Source: Nostoc sp. NIES-4103 (GTDB lineage: Bacteria > Cyanobacteriota > Cyanobacteriia > Cyanobacteriales > Nostocaceae). Taken from it: 64,000 bases of DNA. The DNA lies in assembly GCF_002368335.1 (NCBI RefSeq), contig NZ_AP018288.1:2782838-2846837 (forward strand). The letters run 5' to 3'. Position 1 is the first letter of the stretch, and each line of letters opens with the position of its first letter. Shown piece after piece: positions 54,008 through 62,913 of the stretch. The notes under the pieces were generated by a model. It had not been told where the DNA came from, made no database searches, and was given only the letters and a program-made list of their open reading frames with translations. Both the position numbers and the translations under genes were made by a program.

Positions 54008-54694
54008 ATGAACGCAGCCGACGATAAAACCATTGTTCGCGAGTATTTCAATTCCACAGGGTTTGACCGCTGGAGGCGGATTTATGGCAATGGCGAAGTC
54101 AATAAAGTCCAGCTAGACATCCGCAATGGCCACCAGCAAACTGTGGATACAGTCATCGGCTGGCTGAAAGCTGATAAGAATTTACCAGAGCTATCGATCT
54201 GCGATGCTGGGTGTGGTGTGGGAAGTCTTAGCATCCCCCTAGCGGCAGATGGTGCGAAGGTCTATGCCAGCGATATTTCTGAAAAAATGGTGTCAGAAGG
54301 CAAGGATAGAGCCTTACAAACCTTGGGAAATGCCGAAAACCCTATTTTTGCCGTGCAGGATTTAGAATCCTTAAGCGGTAGTTACCACACCGTGATTTGC
54401 TTAGATGTTCTGATCCACTATCCTCAAGAAAAAGCCGATGAGATGATTTCTCATTTGTGTTCTTTGGCACAATCACGGATTATTCTCAGTTTTGCGCCTA
54501 AAACCTGTGCTTTGAGTATACTCAAAAAAATTGGCAGTTTCTTTCCTGGAGCGAGTAAGACAACTCGCGCTTATCTGCACCGTGAGGCTGATGTGGTAAA
54601 AATCCTGGAAAGTAATGGTTTTGCTGTGCAGCGTCAGGCGTTTACTAAGACGCGCTTCTATTTCTCCCGCCTGCTGGAAGCAACACGTAAGTAA
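54008..54694 (+). CDS. chlM: Magnesium-protoporphyrin IX methyltransferase
   Basis: The 228-residue protein starts MNAADDKTIVREYFNSTGFD, then RWRRIYGNG, the conserved ChlM/BchM N-terminus. The SAM motif is ICDAGCGVGSLSIPLA, then VYASDISEKM and HTVICLDVLIHYP. It methylates the C13 propionate of Mg-protoporphyrin IX in chlorophyll synthesis, at the membrane surface. Full length. Monocistronic; a hairpin (GGTGCGTTA with TAACGCACC, 54796-54820) lies downstream. Confidence 0.94.
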   Translation: MNAADDKTIVREYFNSTGFDRWRRIYGNGEVNKVQLDIRNGHQQTVDTVIGWLKADKNLPELSICDAGCGVGSLSIPLAADGAKVYASDISEKMVSEGKDRALQTLGNAENPIFAVQDLESLSGSYHTVICLDVLIHYPQEKADEMISHLCSLAQSRIILSFAPKTCALSILKKIGSFFPGASKTTRAYLHREADVVKILESNGFAVQRQAFTKTRFYFSRLLEATRK

Positions 54695-54795
54695 GGTTCA
54701 AATCGCAGCAAAATAAATCTTATGCTTTTGCTGCGATCGCAAACAGCCTCTGAGGCTTAGAGAACACCAAAAATAAATTACTCAATATTCCGTAG

Positions 54796-54820
54796 GGTGC
54801 GTTAAACAAAGTAACGCACC
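54796..54820. repeat. GGTGCGTTA hairpin repeat
   Basis: A 9-bp perfect stem (GGTGCGTTA and TAACGCACC, 7-nt loop) stands about 100 bp after chlM. There is no T-run, so it is more likely a dispersed palindrome common in cyanobacteria than a terminator. Confidence 0.6.
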
Positions 54821-54952
54821 ATCTTACTATCATCTGTCACGGTGTGTTACAGCTACAGTTGTGAAAAAATCTTTTTATAGTACTAGTAACATTGTAAAAG
54901 ATAGTTTTTTAACCTATATTTAGATTTTAGCGCCATACATTAAGGTTTTTCA

Positions 54953-55699
54953 ATGGAACGTGAATATTTTTATTCAATTATGAATGGTCAGGGGCAGTTA
55001 GATTACGAAATTTATCTAAATACTCAAGATTTACTTTCCTGCCAAAAAGACTTTCACCAATTGTGTAATCAAGATGAACTTCAGTTTCAAATAGTTCATC
55101 AGTCAGAAGAACTGTGGATGAAGCTGATTGCTTACACTCTTCTGAATATTGATGACTATATAAAAATGGAAAATACCAATCGAGTAATTACACTTTTTAA
55201 TAGAGTACATAGTATCCAGAGAATTATGCTTCAACAAATGGCAATTTTGGAAACTATGTCACCAAAAGAATACCAAGAAATACGTTTAGTTTTAGGAAAT
55301 GGTAGTGGACAAGAATCTCCTGGTTTTCGTACTCTGCTAAAAATGTATCAGCCTTTGTGGAATTCTTATAAAATACATTATTTAGACAAATATGATTTAA
55401 ATATAGACAATATTTATAATACTGACTATTCTCATTGTGATGCCTATGTTGTTGCAGAAGCTTTGGCAGAATATGATGAGCTATTTCAAAAATTCCGATA
55501 CTATCATATGCAGCTGATTCAAAGAACTATAGGAATGGGGTCTCAATCGCTTAAGGGACGTTCTGTAGACTTACTAGAAGATGGGATGCGTATGAAACTT
55601 TTTCCAGAACTTTGGGAAGTTAGAAATAAAATGACTGATGTCTGGGGATTACAATACGGTAGAGTCAGGGAATCTATAGGTTTTACATCTGATTTCTGA
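54953..55699 (+). CDS. Tryptophan 2,3-dioxygenase-family haem protein
   Basis: The 248-residue protein has LQFQIVHQSEELWMKLIAY (matching FIVxHQxxELW), then VLGNGSGQESPGFR (matching the G-SGxQSxxFR motif) and KFRYYHMQLIQRTIG with the presumed haem-ligand His. The usual GTGGTSG substrate loop reads GMGSQSLKGRSVDLLE, so the substrate may not be plain tryptophan. The family includes specialised oxygenases of secondary metabolism. It is first of three same-strand genes (PLP enzyme and SDR follow). The short AT-rich leader gives no regulator site. Confidence 0.85.
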   Translation: MEREYFYSIMNGQGQLDYEIYLNTQDLLSCQKDFHQLCNQDELQFQIVHQSEELWMKLIAYTLLNIDDYIKMENTNRVITLFNRVHSIQRIMLQQMAILETMSPKEYQEIRLVLGNGSGQESPGFRTLLKMYQPLWNSYKIHYLDKYDLNIDNIYNTDYSHCDAYVVAEALAEYDELFQKFRYYHMQLIQRTIGMGSQSLKGRSVDLLEDGMRMKLFPELWEVRNKMTDVWGLQYGRVRESIGFTSDF

Positions 55700-55756
55700 T
55701 TTTTATATTGCTAACAACGCAAAGCTTTCTGCGTCAGCAACCTGAAAGAGACTATT

Positions 55757-56878
55757 GTGAATCAATACAAACAGCAATTTTTTATTCCTGAAGGCATCTA
55801 TTTACTAAACCATTCTGTGGGTTGTCTACCGCAAAAAACAGCTTCTCAAAAAGAGCATTTTTTTGAATTATGGAAGTCACAAGGTAGTGAAGCTTGGGAA
55901 GAATGGCTGAGCTTAATCGATGGATTTTGTCAGTCTCTTTCTACTTTACTTAACGGCTACCCTGATGAATTTTGTCCTCAAAGTAATGTATCTTCAGCCG
56001 TCTGTAAAATACTGCATTCGCTCCCACCTCAGAAAAATAGATTTAAGCTTCTGCTTTCAGAAATGGATTTCCCATCCATAGGATTTGCTTTTTCGCTGAT
56101 GCAAAGATTGGGTTATCAAATTGAATTCCTGCCCGCAAATAATGGTATTTTTTCTTTAGAAACGTGGAAACAGTATCTCACAAAAGATACGCAACTTGCA
56201 TTCATTACTCATGCAGTCTATGGTAACAGTTTCTTAAATCCAGTTACAGAAATCATTCAATATGCTCAAGAGCAAGGCATTATCACAGTAGTTGATATTG
56301 CACAATCCGCTGGTGTAGTACCAATTAATCTTCGTGCATGGAATGCAGATTTTGTAGTAGGCTCGTCTATCAAGTGGTTGTGTGGAGGCCCTGGCGCAGG
56401 ATTTCTTTGGGCTAATTCAGAAACTGCTTTGAATTTTGCTCCAATTGATGTGGGTTGGTTCTCTCATGAAAATCCATTTGAATTTGACATTTACAATTTT
56501 CGATATACTAACAATGCTCGACGCTTTTGGGGGGGTACTCCCTCTATTTTGCCTTTCGTTTGCGCTCAGTTAAGTATGGATTTAATTAATAGTATTGGTG
56601 TAGATAAAATTAGATTTCATAATCAAAGATTAACGGAAGTCTTGATTCAGGAATCTCAAGCGAAAAAATTAAATATTATTACACCTTTAGAACCATGGCA
56701 GCGTGGAGGAACTGTTGTGATTAACTTTAATAATAATCAGAAAGTTTATGAACGTTTCCAGCAAGAAAAGATATCAATAGATGTGAGGCCAGGCTTCGGT
56801 TTGCGTTTTTCTCCTCATATATATAATGACGAGGAAGAAATAGAGAAAGTAATTGCTCTCATGCAACCGGGAGATTAG
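55757..56878 (+). CDS. Class V PLP-dependent enzyme, kynureninase/IPN-epimerase-like
   Basis: The 373-residue protein starts from GTG (MNQYKQQFFIPEGIYLLNHS). The PLP lysine lies in GSSIKWLCGGPGAGFLW. VDIAQSAGVVPI has the cofactor-binding Asp, and the WGGTPSILPFVCAQ and RPGFGLRFSPH segments close the site. The GGPGAGF end resembles kynureninase (NGGPGG) as well as isopenicillin-N-epimerase-like enzymes. Next to a tryptophan-dioxygenase-like gene, a role in kynurenine-type side-chain cleavage is the best guess. Spacing is 57 bp; operon likely. Confidence 0.75.
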   Translation: MNQYKQQFFIPEGIYLLNHSVGCLPQKTASQKEHFFELWKSQGSEAWEEWLSLIDGFCQSLSTLLNGYPDEFCPQSNVSSAVCKILHSLPPQKNRFKLLLSEMDFPSIGFAFSLMQRLGYQIEFLPANNGIFSLETWKQYLTKDTQLAFITHAVYGNSFLNPVTEIIQYAQEQGIITVVDIAQSAGVVPINLRAWNADFVVGSSIKWLCGGPGAGFLWANSETALNFAPIDVGWFSHENPFEFDIYNFRYTNNARRFWGGTPSILPFVCAQLSMDLINSIGVDKIRFHNQRLTEVLIQESQAKKLNIITPLEPWQRGGTVVINFNNNQKVYERFQQEKISIDVRPGFGLRFSPHIYNDEEEIEKVIALMQPGD

Positions 56879-56962
56879 TGATTGTTAATATATAAATGTA
56901 TATTTGAGTATAGCGATCGCACAATGTTTATCTATAAGTTTCCAATTTACTAGAAAGACAAA

Positions 56963-57730
56963 ATGATGAAACCATCACAAAAGAAAATTGCACTGATTAC
57001 TGGGGCTAGTCGTGGTATTGGTCGTGCGATCGCATTACGATTTGCTAAAGACGGTATTGATGTGATTGTCAACTATAGTAGTAACAAAAATGCAGCTGAT
57101 GAAGTAGTGCAGGAAATTACAGATAATGGCGGTGTTGCCTTCGCTGTTCAGGCAGATTTAGGTTCCCTCGCAGGTGTAGAGAAACTTTTTCAAACTGTAG
57201 ACACTAAGTTACAAGAAACAAACAATAGTATAAAATTCGACATTTTAGTTAACAATGCTGGAATCGCACCTACTGCTACTACTGAAGAAACATCAGAGGA
57301 ACTATTCGACCAAATTTTTGACCTGAACGTCAAAAGTTTATTCTTCATCACCCAGCAAGCCATCCCTCGTCTCAACGATGGCGGACGCATTATCAACCTA
57401 GGTACAGGTTTAAGCCGTGTAGCTAATATTTCTTACCCTGTCTATTCTGCCAGTAAAGGAGCTGTGGATGTTTTGACTCGCATATGGGCAGCCGAGTTAG
57501 GGTCGCGGGGTATAACAGTCAACAATATAGCCCCTGGTGCAATCGATACTGATATCAATGCTCACTGGTTGCGTAGCGATGAAGGTCGTAAAATGATAAC
57601 GGAACAAGCTGCTTTGGGTCGAATTGGTTATGCAGAAGACGTTGCTGATGTTGCTGCCTTCCTAATATCCGATGATAGTCGTTGGATTACAGGACAGCGC
57701 ATTGAAGCTAGTGGTGGATGGATGCTTTGA
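56963..57730 (+). CDS. SDR-family NAD(P)-dependent oxidoreductase
   Basis: The 255-residue classical SDR has TGASRGIGRAIALRF (cofactor), NNAGIAPTA, the active-site YSASKGAVD (Tyr-x3-Lys) and NNIAPGAIDTDI. It ends ITGQRIEASGGWML, with the usual GG near the C-terminus. It is likely a ketoreductase with NADPH preference from the SRG loop. It lies 84 bp after the PLP gene, same strand, so it may reduce a product of the pair. A generic fatty-acid-type KR is the alternative. Confidence 0.88.
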   Translation: MMKPSQKKIALITGASRGIGRAIALRFAKDGIDVIVNYSSNKNAADEVVQEITDNGGVAFAVQADLGSLAGVEKLFQTVDTKLQETNNSIKFDILVNNAGIAPTATTEETSEELFDQIFDLNVKSLFFITQQAIPRLNDGGRIINLGTGLSRVANISYPVYSASKGAVDVLTRIWAAELGSRGITVNNIAPGAIDTDINAHWLRSDEGRKMITEQAALGRIGYAEDVADVAAFLISDDSRWITGQRIEASGGWML

Positions 57731-57865
57731 ATTGCAGCATGAATAGATTAATACTGGTTTTTCAGCAACGCCATAATTCAACTATTGCTGTATTTTGATG
57801 ATTACTGCTAGCTTGGCAAAAGTAAGGTTAAAATTGCAAGCAATGTGTAAATCTGAAGTGAAACT

Positions 57866-58351
57866 ATGAAGACTGCTGAAAAATTAGCTGCGGGTTGGCT
57901 ATTAACACTCGGATTCATGTTTTTAACACTATCAGTCTCAGCGGTACTTGAGAAAAATAGTATGCACAAGCCAATTCCCAAAGGTGATGCAGAAGAAGTT
58001 CAGGAATTTGTCAATGATGATGCTCGTTATTTCCTGGAAACTACTGCTAGGCAAGGTCTAATTTTTGGCATTCCTACTATAGTGCTGGGTGGATGGTTAA
58101 GCTTAGCAATGTACCGTCAAAGTAAGCATGAGCAAAAAGCACTTCAGCAACAAGTAAGCGATCGCTTGCAATCTGTCTTTTATCAAATGTTACAAGAAAA
58201 CCACGGGCGCGTCACTGTTTTAAGTTTTGCGATGCATTCACAACTACCAGCAGCAGCCGCCAGGCAATATTTAGATGAAAAAGCTAAAGAATTCAATGCT
58301 AATTTTCAAGTGAATGAAGAAGGGGGCGTATCATATTATTTTGATATGTAA
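57866..58351 (+). CDS. Small two-helix membrane protein, unknown
   Basis: The 161-residue protein has hydrophobic segments at about 7-28 (AAGWLLTLGFMFLTLSVSAV) and 68-88 (GLIFGIPTIVLGGWLSLAMY). The C-terminal part is soluble and charged, with LQSVFYQMLQENHGRVTVLSFAMH, then AARQYLDEKAKEFNANF. Its shape is like a membrane-tethered DNA- or protein-binding unit. Not recognised. Coding bias and a clean start after a leader support it as real. Confidence 0.7.
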   Translation: MKTAEKLAAGWLLTLGFMFLTLSVSAVLEKNSMHKPIPKGDAEEVQEFVNDDARYFLETTARQGLIFGIPTIVLGGWLSLAMYRQSKHEQKALQQQVSDRLQSVFYQMLQENHGRVTVLSFAMHSQLPAAAARQYLDEKAKEFNANFQVNEEGGVSYYFDM

Positions 58352-58452
58352 GGTAACTGCAACAAAGAAATATGATGACTGTCACCTAGAACAATGTTAG
58401 GGATTTATGGCTTTACCCTGTTAAATTACACACTTATTTACGGCTAGGTTTC

Positions 58453-58833
58453 ATGACGCAGATTTTTTTAAGTGTAGCTGCTGCTTTAGGCGGTTTGTCG
58501 GTTGCTGCTGGTGCTTTCGCTTCCCATGCTTTACGAGAAAAAATTAGTGAGCGATCGCTCGAAATTTTTGAAACCGGCGCTCGTTATCAAATGTACCACG
58601 CTCTAGCACTTTTATTGGTAGCACTACTAATTAGTCGCACTCAATCGCCTCAACCCACCCTTATAGCTAGTGGGTGGCTATTTATCATTGGTATTGCTCT
58701 TTTCTCAGGGAGTTTGTATGCTCTGAGTTTAAGTGGTATTAAATCCTTGGGTGCCATTGCACCATTAGGTGGCGCAGCCTTTCTTGCAGGTTGGGGTGCT
58801 TTAGCTTTTAGCGCCTGGAGTTTAAAATTTTAA
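58453..58833 (+). CDS. DUF423 membrane protein
   Basis: The 126-residue protein has four hydrophobic helices and the DUF423 signatures: GAFASHALREKI, then FETGARYQMYHALALL, then GSLYALSLSGIKSLGAIAPLGG. Inner-membrane protein; function unproven. Start chosen at ATG 58453, which opens the first helix. Confidence 0.9.
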   Translation: MTQIFLSVAAALGGLSVAAGAFASHALREKISERSLEIFETGARYQMYHALALLLVALLISRTQSPQPTLIASGWLFIIGIALFSGSLYALSLSGIKSLGAIAPLGGAAFLAGWGALAFSAWSLKF

Positions 58834-59094
58834 ACTGTTAGGAATTATATCATGTCCGTCTAATTAGTGATGAGAAAATCTCTCTGCGCGACGGACACTT
58901 TGCTCAAGTCGGGAAACCCGCCCACGCAAGTGTCCTCCTCTGCGGCTCTGCGTGATATTTAATCATAATTATTTAAGCGGACATGATATTAGAAGTTAAA
59001 ATTCTTACACTCAAATTCATTTTGAAGCGGTTATGGTAGCTGGTGTAAGATATAAGTTCCGCTATGATTGGCGAAGTTTTAACAACAAGCACTT
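58834..59094. other. Spacer with one palindrome copy (58893-58935)
   Basis: GGACACTT and AAGTGTCC form the outer stem of the seventh palindrome copy; its centre is CGGG-AAA-CCCG. On either side are ATCATGTCCG and CGGACATGAT words (about 58849-58858 and 58978-58987), themselves inverted, perhaps edges of a host element. No gene here. Confidence 0.65.
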
Positions 59095-59202
59095 ATGGAT
59101 AACGATTTGCTGGCTTTTTTCGCAGGTGTGGGGTTACTCATCCTCTATCTAATCTTCTCAGCATGGACTGAGATGGGTACTAAGCTACCTTGGAAGAAAT
59201 AA
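59095..59202 (+). CDS. 35-residue single-helix membrane protein
   Basis: MDNDLLAFFAGVGLLILYLI, then FSAWTEMGTKLPWKK. One membrane helix (about 6-22) has a charged end. The length and pattern suit a small subunit of a photosynthetic complex, but no match is recognised. Clean start and stop and good codon use. Confidence 0.55.
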   Translation: MDNDLLAFFAGVGLLILYLIFSAWTEMGTKLPWKK

Positions 59203-59417
59203 CTTCATGGATATTGCGAGTTAAAATCTCTTAACTTCTAATTCTTAAGTTGACGAGCAAATTATGTAAACTTTCCTTTGCTACAAGTGCTTCAGAATGA
59301 GAACCGCTAATAGTGGCAAATAAAAGCGGGTAAGGTTGTTCAACTATTATATTGATATCAGCTGGAATATCCACAATAAAATCTCATGTCCAGAAGACAA
59401 AAAATTTGGCAATAAGT

Positions 59418-59765
59418 CTAATAAATACTTTCAGCCTTGCAATATATTTTCTTGGGCGGTTCGCTAAAGTATTTAAATAATGCTGGACATAGCCATCCAT
59501 TTAGATTTTTTGCACTCCAGCAATACCAATGACCGTTATACTCTTCTTTTAACCAAATCAACTCAGCTTGGTAACCAGGAAAAGGATTGGCAGAAAACAA
59601 AAGTTTAAAACCTTCATCAACATTAACAAAGTCTTGAACTAGAATGTCGATCATTTCAGGTATGCCGCTAACGAATGGTTCTTGCACTAGTCCCATTCGC
59701 TCATCATCAAATACCCAGGTTTGATTATGTTTATATGGGAAAATCACCATTATGGAGTTAGTCAT
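59418..59765 (-). CDS. Conserved-looking soluble protein (115 aa), unknown
   Basis: The 115-residue protein has a mixed fold with FPYKHNQTWVFDDERMGLVQ, then EMIDILVQDF, then ELIWLKEEYNGHWYCW, then GWLCPALFKYF. The pattern resembles a small cyanobacterial DUF family (possibly DUF6717), by memory only. No signal or helix. A leader with GGAG lies before the start. Confidence 0.65.
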   Translation of the reverse strand: MTNSIMVIFPYKHNQTWVFDDERMGLVQEPFVSGIPEMIDILVQDFVNVDEGFKLLFSANPFPGYQAELIWLKEEYNGHWYCWSAKNLNGWLCPALFKYFSEPPKKIYCKAESIY

Positions 59766-60041
59766 TGATAATTACTCCTTTATCTTCTTGAATTTCGCCG
59801 TCGTATTTCAGAAATACGCAAAAATAATATAAATTAATATAAATTTATCTGAAATCTCGTGAAGAGGGCACAAAGACTATTTGAGGGAACTCTAGCGAAG
59901 GTAAGCATAGCGACAATTTCAGCAATTAGGAGTAGATACTTTGATATTCAAAAGTTTACATTTTTCTACCTATTGGGGTTTAAAAAACGACTAAACATCC
60001 ATTAGGCTGGGTTAATGTGTATATTTTCGAGAGAGTGCCAA

Positions 60042-60152
60042 ATGAGCAATCCAGAGAAAAACCAGATTAAAATCGAGCCGGCAACCCTGGTTTTAATTGT
60101 GTCTGTTCTGATACTCCTACCGCTGCTAATAACTGGTTTTTTGTTTCAATGA
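60042..60152 (+). CDS. 36-residue single-helix membrane protein
   Basis: MSNPEKNQIKIEPATLVLIV, then SVLILLPLLITGFLFQ. A polar N-terminus is followed by one strongly hydrophobic helix. Weak ribosome site (GAGAG about 8 bases before). It could be a small membrane peptide; no family recognised. Confidence 0.5.
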   Translation: MSNPEKNQIKIEPATLVLIVSVLILLPLLITGFLFQ

Positions 60153-60515
60153 GCATTAACAAAGTTTAGAATTCACTGGTTTAAGATGTTCCATATTTAA
60201 CTTGCATATGTAATGGTCAACGACCCTCATAGTGGGACTTAGGCAAAAAACACCCAGAAAAATAACTCAAACGTATATACAGAGAGACTTTGACATCGTT
60301 CAGTCTAGTTTCTTGATATATCTGGGTTTGAGGCGTTAAAGGGCATTTGATGTATTATCCTTGCCCTGCATGGGTTTGAGGTTGATTTATGAGTCGTGAT
60401 GCGTAAAACCCCCGAATTCTATTCGGGGGATATAAGCGAATGTGCCAAATTTATTTGGCTGTCTTATATCAACTGATTGCCATTGTAAATAACTCATTCC
60501 AAATAAAAGGCACAA
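60153..60515. other. Spacer without a gene; terminator at its far end
   Basis: Repeated words CTGGGTTTGAGG and GGGTTTGAGG (about 60324-60335 and 60371-60381) stand in this spacer. No coding frame was found. The Uma2 terminator (60405-60429) occupies its right part. Confidence 0.5.
60405..60429 (-). terminator. Rho-independent terminator of Uma2 gene at 60516
   Basis: CCCCCGAAT, TCT and ATTCGGGGG form a perfect 9-bp stem (60409-60429), followed on the minus strand by TTTTA. It lies about 87 bp after the Uma2 stop. Confidence 0.75.
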
Positions 60516-61154
60516 TTAAATATTATCCCGCAGCCAATTTCTAAAAGCTTGAATTGCTTGGCTGCTACCAACAACTTGACTTTGCTGGACATATTGATTT
60601 ACTAGCTCAATTATCGGAATATCTGGAAAAGTAGGACTAAAATTTGACTCTACATATTTTCCACCTTGCAAGATGTTAATTTGTAAGCCTTGTTTTTCAT
60701 ATCGCCAAAATTCTGGTACTCCCAAAATTTGGTAATTATCCAATTGCGTGCGAGAAGTTAAATCAATTTCTATGGCTAAGTCTGGGGGTGGGTCTACACT
60801 TAAATTTATACGATTTTTACCAATAACTGCCGCTTGATTTTGAATGTAAAAACAAGTATCCGGTTCTACTCCCTGACTCATTTTTTCGTTTTTTAGAGTG
60901 GTTGAACCTAAAGCATCATAATTAATATTTTGTGCATTCAATAAAATTTTGACTATATCACCAATAATTTCTTTGGCTTTTTCATGTTCAGGTAAGGGAA
61001 CTATAATTTCTAAAAAACCATGACTATAGGAAATTCTGGCAGCACGATGTTCTCCCAATTCCGCCAAAATATTTTCAAATTGCTGCCAGCTAACGTCCTC
61101 AAGTAACAGTTGCTGTCCCGGTTGAATCCTCAATTGTCTTAACTCTAATAGCAT
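60516..61154 (-). CDS. Uma2-family (DUF820) PD-(D/E)xK nuclease-fold protein
   Basis: The 212-residue protein has EPDTCFYIQN (Asp), DLAIEIDLTSRTQLDNYQIL (Glu-x-Asp and following residues of the fold) and VPEFWRYE. These are the conserved blocks of Uma2. It is shorter than the 26089 gene (255 residues) because it lacks the helical tail. Targets unknown. Terminator at 60405-60429; a MITE-like segment begins 20 bp before the start. Confidence 0.9.
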   Translation of the reverse strand: MLLELRQLRIQPGQQLLLEDVSWQQFENILAELGEHRAARISYSHGFLEIIVPLPEHEKAKEIIGDIVKILLNAQNINYDALGSTTLKNEKMSQGVEPDTCFYIQNQAAVIGKNRINLSVDPPPDLAIEIDLTSRTQLDNYQILGVPEFWRYEKQGLQINILQGGKYVESNFSPTFPDIPIIELVNQYVQQSQVVGSSQAIQAFRNWLRDNI

Positions 61155-61173
61155 AAAGATTCATCCAACTCTT

Positions 61174-61334
61174 TTATAGCGGTTCTCAAACTAGTGAGGT
61201 ACAATTTTGACCTCTCTCCAAACCTCTCTCCTTTTAGGAGAGAGGCTTTGAATTGTTCCCCCTTCCCGCTTCGGGAAGGGGGTTAGGGGGTTAGGTCTAT
61301 TTGCATATCTGTACCTCACCGGATTGAAAATGGC
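61174..61334. mobile_element. MITE-like element related to the TATAGCGGTTCTC family
   Basis: The left end TATAGCGGTTCTCAAACTAG, then TGAGGTAC (from 61174), matches, inverted and with a few differences, the right end GTACCTCACCGGATTGAAAA, then TGGCTATA (to 61334). The left end shares TATAGCGGTTCTC with the element at 25918-26055. The core has short G/C-run hairpins (e.g. CCCTTCCCG and CGGGAAGGG). No coding capacity. Confidence 0.65.
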
Positions 61335-61437
61335 TATACTACAATTGTTACGCGGTCATCTCGCCGCATTAATTTACTTTTGAAGACGTAGGGACGCACA
61401 GCTAACTGTCCGCCCCTAATTTAATAGGTGTTGTAGC
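61335..61437. other. Short spacer with a decayed copy of the 28-bp palindrome
   Basis: GTAGGGACGCACAGC, then ACTGTCCGCCCCTA (about 61389-61419) is a diverged relative of the perfect palindrome at 40245-40272. Nothing else noted. Confidence 0.55.
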
Positions 61438-62589
61438 TTACGACTTCGCTAAAACCTGCCGCAGTGCTGCTAAAAGTTGGTCAACACTTTCTTTGCGGCT
61501 ATTGAAGCCCATTAGTCCGATGCGCCAAACTTGACCAGCGAGTTCGCCAAGACCACCACCAATTTCAATACCGTGTTCATTGAGTAATTGCCGTGCAATT
61601 GCTTTGCCATCTACTCCAGTGGGAATGCGGACAGTGGTCAGAGTTGGCAGTCGGTAATCTTTTTCGACGTGCATACTCAGTCCTAAATCTTCCAGTCCTT
61701 CCCAGAGATACTCTACATTCTTTTGATGACGCTGCCAGCAGTTTGCTAGTCCCTCTTCTGCAACCAAACGCAGGGCTTCCCGTAATGCATAGTACAGGTT
61801 TATGGGAGCTGTGTGATGATAGATGCGATCGCTACCCCAATACTTGCCTAGCAATGACATATCCAAATACCAGTTAGCAACCTTTGTCCGGCGTTGTTGC
61901 AATTTCTCAGCAGCACGCGCACTCATTGTAAAGGGAGAAGCCCCAGGCGGGCAACCTAAACCTTTTTGGCTACAACTGTAAGCGAGGTCAACTCCCCAAG
62001 CATCCAAAAATATGGGGACACCACCCAAACTAGTTACTGTATCTACTAACAGTAGTGTGCCAAACTCACGGCACAATTCACCGACTCCTTCCAAAGGTTG
62101 ACGCGCACCTGTGGAGGTTTCAGCGTGAACCAAAGCTAGAATAGCTGGACGATGAGTTTCTATGGCAGTTCTGAGTTCATCTAACGTGAAAACTTGTCCC
62201 CAAGGTTTTGTAATGGTTCGCACATCAGCACCATATCGCCCAGCCATATCCACAAGGCGATTACCGAAGTAACCAGCTACACCAATCAAAACTACATCAC
62301 CTGGTTCTGTGACATTAGCAATGGTTGCCTCCATTGCGGCTGTTCCCGTACCGCTGACAGCAATAGTCAGGGGGTTTTCTGTCTGCCATACGTAGCGTAA
62401 AAGAGACTGAATCTCATCCATCAGTCCTAGAAAAGCTGGGTCAAGATGCCCAACCGGTGAAGTATTCATCGCTTGCAGTACTGCGGGATGGGCATTTGAA
62501 GGCCCCGGCCCCAACAGCAGACGGGATGGAATTTCTAAAGATTTGAGTTGTAAACGCTGACTGTCGTTAATCGAGATTGTTGAAGTCAT
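61438..62589 (-). CDS. Alanine-glyoxylate/serine-type aminotransferase (class V PLP)
   Basis: The protein is about 383 residues from ATG 62589 (MTSTISINDSQRLQLK); a longer start at 62694 reads as a non-conserved extension. LGPGPSNAHPAVLQAM opens the fold; GTGTAAMEATIANV binds PLP; SCSQKGLGCPPGASPF holds the Schiff-base Lys. In photosynthetic organisms such enzymes transaminate glyoxylate during photorespiration. Soluble. Its cluster neighbours give no operon. Confidence 0.92.
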   Translation of the reverse strand: MTSTISINDSQRLQLKSLEIPSRLLLGPGPSNAHPAVLQAMNTSPVGHLDPAFLGLMDEIQSLLRYVWQTENPLTIAVSGTGTAAMEATIANVTEPGDVVLIGVAGYFGNRLVDMAGRYGADVRTITKPWGQVFTLDELRTAIETHRPAILALVHAETSTGARQPLEGVGELCREFGTLLLVDTVTSLGGVPIFLDAWGVDLAYSCSQKGLGCPPGASPFTMSARAAEKLQQRRTKVANWYLDMSLLGKYWGSDRIYHHTAPINLYYALREALRLVAEEGLANCWQRHQKNVEYLWEGLEDLGLSMHVEKDYRLPTLTTVRIPTGVDGKAIARQLLNEHGIEIGGGLGELAGQVWRIGLMGFNSRKESVDQLLAALRQVLAKS

Positions 62590-62913
62590 AAGTTTGTCTT
62601 TAGTTAGACGATAAAAAAGATGTGAGCCTCCCACGGGCGCAATAAACGCTCCCGCAAAATATGAAAGAAACACTTTCAAACCCCTACTCCCCACTCCCTA
62701 CTCCCTACTCCCTGCCTTTCTTAGGAGGTATCAAGGGGTAAGGGTATAATATCGTGTTCGGTTGAAGACTGATCGGCAAGGGGACTGGGGACTGGGGACT
62801 GGGGACTGGGAAATTGTGACAAAATTTAAAGGGGTTTAGAGCAAGTTTCATCATTTTTCCCCTTAAACCCAATACTCAGTCCCTAATCACCAGTCCCTTT
62901 ACAATAAAAAATC
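62590..62913. other. Spacer with CCCTACTCC and GGGGACT repeats
   Basis: CTCCCTACTCC units (about 62681-62715) and GGGGACT units (about 62778-62811) are present. The divergent promoters of the aminotransferase and DUF1499 genes lie here. No gene. Confidence 0.6.
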
